Below are positions 60,945 to 64,000 of a DNA stretch of 64,000 nt, piece after piece; the stretch's first letter is position 1, and the number at the start of each line of letters is the position of its first letter. Under the pieces are notes generated by a model. It ran no database searches and was not told the DNA's origin. It saw only the letters and a program-made list of their open reading frames with translations. The stretch is from Candidatus Parcubacteria bacterium. Its GTDB lineage: Bacteria; Patescibacteria; ABY1; UBA1558; GWA2-36-10. The stretch spans positions 62,001 to 126,000 of the forward strand of contig JABHSK010000007.1 in NCBI GenBank assembly GCA_018669975.1, given 5' to 3'. Both the position numbers and the translations under genes were made by a program.

Positions 60945-61664
60945 ATGAAAGGAATTATATTAGCTGGTGGAGCTGGCAGTAGATTACATCCTCTAACTAG
61001 AGTAACAAGTAAACAATTGTTGCCAGTTTATGATAAACCGATGATTTTCTACCCCATGCAAACTTTAATTGATGGGGGCATAGAAGATATTTTAATTATT
61101 TCAGATCCACATAATATTGGTAATTTTGTTAAATTATTTGGTTCTGGTCGTGATTTCGGAGTTAAAATAACCTATGAGGTGCAGGATAGACCAGAGGGCT
61201 TGGCGCAGGCATTTATACTAGGTAAAAATTTTATTGGTGATGATAATGTCACTATGATTTTAGGAGATAACCTTTTTGTTGGCGATGATGATTTTCTTAA
61301 GGCGGCTATCAAGAATTTTGAAAAAGGCGGCAGAGTCTTTGCTAAAGAGGTTAAAGATCCGCATAGATTTGGTGTGGTAGAGTTCGATGCTCAGCAAAAT
61401 GTACTTAGTATCGAAGAGAAGCCTGATAAACCAAAAAGTAATTTTGCAGTGACAGGATTATATATTTATGATAACAGTGTCATTAATAAAGCTGAAAACT
61501 TAAAACCATCTGCTAGAGGAGAGCTAGAGATTACAGATCTTAATAATTTGTATCTTAAAGAAGGAAATTTAGATGTAAAAATTTATGATCATTATTGGTT
61601 AGATACCGGAACCTTTGATTCGTTACTGGAAGCTGGCAATAAGATCGCGGCATTAAAAAAATAA
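60945..61664 (+). CDS. rfbA: Glucose-1-phosphate thymidylyltransferase, short form
   Basis: The 239-residue nucleotidyltransferase has LAGGAGSRLHPLT, KQLLPVYDKPMIFYP, DRPEGLAQAF, ILGDNLFVG and EEKPDKPKS. It makes dTDP-glucose for rfbB. It lacks about 50 C-terminal residues of E. coli RfbA, which form the regulatory site, as in other short archaeal and CPR-type enzymes. One base after the epimerase/reductase gene. Confidence 0.94.
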   Translation: MKGIILAGGAGSRLHPLTRVTSKQLLPVYDKPMIFYPMQTLIDGGIEDILIISDPHNIGNFVKLFGSGRDFGVKITYEVQDRPEGLAQAFILGKNFIGDDNVTMILGDNLFVGDDDFLKAAIKNFEKGGRVFAKEVKDPHRFGVVEFDAQQNVLSIEEKPDKPKSNFAVTGLYIYDNSVINKAENLKPSARGELEITDLNNLYLKEGNLDVKIYDHYWLDTGTFDSLLEAGNKIAALKK

Positions 61665-61665
61665 T

Positions 61666-61890
61666 ATGGAAGATAAAATAAATAAAATATTAGATAAGGT
61701 GCGGCCGGCATTAGAGCGTGACGGTGGTGACTTGGAACTAGTAGAGTACGACAAAAAAAATAAAGTCGTAAAAGTTAGATTACAAGGCGCATGCGCGCAT
61801 TGTCCGTTGGCCGATGTTACTCTCAAAAATATTATTGAGCAGGAGATTAGGGTGGCTATTCCAGAAATAAAAGAAGTAATAGCAGTTTAA
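61666..61890 (+). CDS. NifU C-terminal domain (NFU) iron-sulfur carrier
   Basis: The 74-residue protein is a single NFU domain with RPALERDGGDLELV and the cluster-binding CAHCPL (CxxC). It can carry a 4Fe-4S cluster to apoproteins. It starts one base after rfbA, so it may be co-transcribed with the glycan genes without functional link. Confidence 0.93.
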   Translation: MEDKINKILDKVRPALERDGGDLELVEYDKKNKVVKVRLQGACAHCPLADVTLKNIIEQEIRVAIPEIKEVIAV

Positions 61891-61899
61891 TATAAACAT

Positions 61900-62121
61900 A
61901 TGAAAAAATTAATTAAGACCCAATTTTTTGTTTTACTTTTGGGTACAGTTTTTGCTTGGGGAAATTTTGGAGTTGAGCTTAACAATTGGTTAAATGATAA
62001 GGCTTGTACTACTGGCTGTGCGGTGGGCGCCAATCCATTTGTTACTCCATGTTTTTTTGGAGCTTTATTTTTTACGCTAGCTTTTGTACTGAGTATTAAG
62101 ATGCTTAAAAAGAGTAAATAA
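61900..62121 (+). CDS. Small cysteine-containing two-helix membrane protein
   Basis: The 73-residue protein has two membrane helices and, between them, a cysteine cluster (KACTTGCAVGANPFVTPC). The pattern C-x3-C-x11-C near the membrane could bind a metal or be redox-active, which would suit its place after NFU, but no family is recognised. The start is the ATG 9 bases after the NFU stop. Confidence 0.6.
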   Translation: MKKLIKTQFFVLLLGTVFAWGNFGVELNNWLNDKACTTGCAVGANPFVTPCFFGALFFTLAFVLSIKMLKKSK

Positions 62122-62146
62122 AAAACCCGCTGTTTTGGCCAGCGGG
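62120..62146 (-). terminator. Minus-strand terminator
   Basis: Stem CCCGCTG/CAGCGGG (62126-62132 with 62140-62146) with six Ts on the minus strand side (plus A run 62120-62125). It overlaps the stop of the plus-strand gene and ends the 62522-62166 gene. Confidence 0.8.
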
Positions 62147-62165
62147 CGCGCCATTGTTGTTAGTC

Positions 62166-62522
62166 CTATGGTTTTTCTTCCTCTTCCGAGGGGAGGAAGG
62201 TCTGTTGATGGTCGATTGCTATGGGCGCTATGCGTTCACGCTGGAGATGCTGGAGATGCACCTGGGCATCAGTTTGATTGGCACAGATGCCGTGGTGGGC
62301 ATCGGTCAGCATGTTGGCATAGACGGTCTGGCGATGACCATGCGGATTATTGACGAATATCTTGAGTCCACTAGGACCACCATCATCCAGAAATGAAATA
62401 ATCTGGAAAGGTCCGAGAACATCGGTGGGACCTTCGGGGTCCTGCCAGAGGATGGTCCAAAAAGTGGAGCCTTCCGGGAATGTAACTTGAAGTTCCTGGG
62501 GATCGGTGATTACTTTCACCAT
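62166..62522 (-). CDS. Hypothetical 118-residue protein of higher GC
   Basis: A monocistronic gene with consensus promoter, AGGAGG ribosome-binding site 7 bases before the ATG and its own terminator. The soluble product begins MVKVITDPQELQV and ends in an EEEEKP tail; its middle (TVYANMLTDAHHGICANQTD) includes two His and one Cys. No family recognised. GC is well above that of flanking genes. Plus-strand frames here (62135-62396) are shadows of it. Confidence 0.65.
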   Translation of the reverse strand: MVKVITDPQELQVTFPEGSTFWTILWQDPEGPTDVLGPFQIISFLDDGGPSGLKIFVNNPHGHRQTVYANMLTDAHHGICANQTDAQVHLQHLQRERIAPIAIDHQQTFLPSEEEEKP

Positions 62523-62605
62523 GATTGCGCCTCCTGCTAGAGTTTCGGACTTTTAACGATTTTATGGGCTTAAAAAGAGCTTTAGTATAATTAGAAATAC
62601 TTATT

Positions 62606-62634
62606 ATAATATCATATTTTGGTGTTTTTGTCAA
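62606..62634 (-). promoter_or_regulatory. Consensus minus-strand promoter
   Basis: Minus-strand TTGACA at 62634-62629, 17-base spacer and TATTAT at 62611-62606, with TGA before it. The 5' leader to the ATG is about 75 bases. Confidence 0.8.
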
Positions 62635-62727
62635 CACCAATAAAAGTTGACTTTATAACCAGAAATTGCTGTAATTTAGCAGTAGTTTTTTTTGTTTAAA
62701 TATGGTAAAATTGCTGTACACATAAAT

Positions 62728-63093
62728 ATGGAATTATTAAGAAAAGCAAAGGTTTTTTATAGAGACCGGCTAGTTTTTTGGCTATTGAATTTCTCAATTC
62801 TCTTTATTCTAGGTACTTGGGCACTTTTTTTAATTAAAAAAATAGAGCAGGGACCACTAACAGTACTGCACTATAATATTTATGTTGGTATTGATATGTT
62901 TGGCCATTCTAAATGGCTGTATATAGTTCCGGGCATTGTTTTAGCTTTTACCTTACTCAACATTTATCTAGCCGTCCTACTTTGGACGAAGCAGAGGATA
63001 ATGAGCTATTTCTTATTAGTATCGTCTTTATTAGTGAATAGTATAATATTTATTTATATTTTTAATATCCTTAATCGTAATTTAAATGCCTGA
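62728..63093 (+). CDS. Small three-helix membrane protein upstream of mraY
   Basis: The ATG at 62728 is preferred because the upstream in-frame ATG at 62692 lies in a T-rich stretch without coding character. The 121-residue protein has an N-terminal amphipathic segment and three membrane helices. Its stop overlaps the mraY start by 8 bases, so translation is coupled. No family recognised; co-occurrence with mraY suggests a cell-wall role. Confidence 0.55.
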   Translation: MELLRKAKVFYRDRLVFWLLNFSILFILGTWALFLIKKIEQGPLTVLHYNIYVGIDMFGHSKWLYIVPGIVLAFTLLNIYLAVLLWTKQRIMSYFLLVSSLLVNSIIFIYIFNILNRNLNA

Positions 63094-64000
63094 TACAGAG
63101 ATAATTAAAATTCTTGCTTTAACTAGTATTAGTTTTTTTCTAGCCATTATTATGACACCGGCTTGGACTCATTTTTTGTATAAATACAAACTGGTAAAAA
63201 ATATTCGCAGTGACGGACAGACACCACTTTTTTCTAAAATGCACAAAACTAAAGCTGGAACACCTACCATGGGTGGAGTATTGATTTGGATGACGGTTTT
63301 AGTGTTAGCAATTGTCTTCTTTTGGTTTAGTAAGTTATGGCCAAATACTCTGATAGGTTCATTCAATTTTCTCAGTCGAGGTGAAACTTATTTACCATTG
63401 GGCGCTTTGGTGGCTTCAGCCTTAGTTGGTTTGCTCGATGATTGGTTTAATGTCACTAGACAGGGTGGCGGCAAAGGCGGTGGATTAACAGTTAAGCATA
63501 GACTGTTGATTTATGCTTTAATTGCTATCTTTGGAGCCTGGTGGTTTTATTTTAAATTAGATTGGGAAACAGTACGCGTACCTTTTATAGGTACATTTGA
63601 ACTTGGTTGGTGGTTTATTCCATTTTTTATATTTATTATTGTTGGCACAGCTTTTTCTGTAAACGAAGCAGATGGTTTAGATGGTTTGGCAGCCGGTATA
63701 GTTTTAGCCGCCTTTGCCGCCTATGGTACGATTGCTTTTGTCCAAGGACAATATAATTTGGCTACTTTTTGTGGAGTTATTGCTGGTGCCTTGCTTTCCT
63801 TTCTCTGGTTTAATATTAATCCAGCGCGATTTTTTATGGGGGATACGGGTGCAATGTCTCTTGGTGTTGCCTTGGGTATAGTGGCAATGCTGACGGGATA
63901 CCCTTTGTTGTTGCCAATTATTGGCTTTTTGTTGATGTTAGAAACTTTGTCAGTAATTATTCAACTCGCATCAAAAAAGATTCGCAAGAAAAAAGTATTT
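63086..64000 (+). CDS. mraY: Phospho-N-acetylmuramoyl-pentapeptide-transferase (3' truncated by window edge)
   Basis: An open frame of 305 codons from the ATG at 63086 runs off the window. It shows MraY landmarks: KAGTPTMGG near residue 60, GLLDDW, the NEADGLDGLA metal/catalytic motif and NINPARFFMGDTGAMSLG. Many membrane helices. It moves phospho-MurNAc-pentapeptide to undecaprenyl phosphate, forming lipid I. It lies far from the mraZ-murF cluster in this window. Confidence 0.95.
   Translation, partial: MPDTEIIKILALTSISFFLAIIMTPAWTHFLYKYKLVKNIRSDGQTPLFSKMHKTKAGTPTMGGVLIWMTVLVLAIVFFWFSKLWPNTLIGSFNFLSRGETYLPLGALVASALVGLLDDWFNVTRQGGGKGGGLTVKHRLLIYALIAIFGAWWFYFKLDWETVRVPFIGTFELGWWFIPFFIFIIVGTAFSVNEADGLDGLAAGIVLAAFAAYGTIAFVQGQYNLATFCGVIAGALLSFLWFNINPARFFMGDTGAMSLGVALGIVAMLTGYPLLLPIIGFLLMLETLSVIIQLASKKIRKKKVF

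Noticed and set aside
62135..62396. Plus-strand frames of 72 and 80 codons
   Set aside because: They lie antisense to the 62522-62166 gene, which has promoter, ribosome-binding site and terminator; the plus frames have none of these.
1..64000. Recoded TGA (glycine) as in Gracilibacteria/SR1
   Set aside because: Many genes end in TGA at the family-appropriate C-terminus and none needs read-through.

Overview
The window looks like part of the chromosome of a Candidate Phyla Radiation (Patescibacteria) bacterium. This is inferred from the low GC content, the compact plus-strand operons (many with 1-4 base ATGA or TAATG overlaps), shortened housekeeping enzymes (336-residue MetK, 239-residue RfbA, MurF without a full N-terminal domain), small lineage-type membrane proteins, and the near absence of amino-acid or nucleotide biosynthesis. 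TGA acts as a stop codon, so there is no sign of the SR1/Gracilibacteria code. No CRISPR array, insertion sequence, rRNA or prophage was seen.

Layout. 1-5.9 kb: 3' end of tyrS, three membrane proteins resembling kinase-less sensor N-termini, a degenerate asparaginase-like protein, a TIR/deoxyribosyltransferase-like protein and an alpha/beta hydrolase. 5.9-12.5 kb: an acyl-CoA ligase, a PLP alpha-oxoamine synthase, an acetoacetate-decarboxylase-like protein and a 943-residue multi-TM histidine kinase in one tight run; this is the most intriguing cluster and resembles in outline CqsA/CqsS-type signalling loci. 12.5-19.8 kb: NUDIX, gene debris, then pgk-eno-gpmI-gpmI (lower glycolysis with tandem phosphoglycerate mutases). 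19.8-24.3 kb: lipid-phosphate phosphatases, manC, mltG, then rplJ-rplL behind an L10-leader attenuator. 24.3-33.5 kb: PP2C-like/beta-propeller protein, regulator, pilin, TsaB-like protein, then the mraZ-rsmH-ftsL-ftsI-murF division cluster. 33.5-35.8 kb: tRNA-Glu followed by an accessory stretch of short, independently transcribed units of higher GC. 35.8-50.9 kb: L,D-transpeptidase, SAM-riboswitch-metK, HU, membrane glycosyltransferase-like proteins, an OLD-family ATPase/TOPRIM protein, DMT transporter, anchored glycosidase, kinase-like protein and a secreted subtilisin with five beta repeats. 51-61.7 kb: a surface-polysaccharide operon with a UXS-like epimerase, five GT2/GT4 transferases, a GT-C protein and a dTDP-rhamnose pathway in which a UER1-like epimerase/reductase appears to replace RfbC and RfbD. 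61.7-64 kb: NFU protein, small membrane proteins, an isolated high-GC gene and the start of mraY.

Regulation visible in sequence: several near-consensus sigma-70 promoters (TTGACA-N17-TATAAT), an L10 autoregulatory leader with mutually exclusive terminator, a SAM-I class riboswitch with terminator, MraZ boxes over the mra promoter, and two probable leaderless genes with extended -10 elements 6 bases before the ATG. Housekeeping genes mostly lack Shine-Dalgarno sequences, whereas the isolated small genes carry strong ones.
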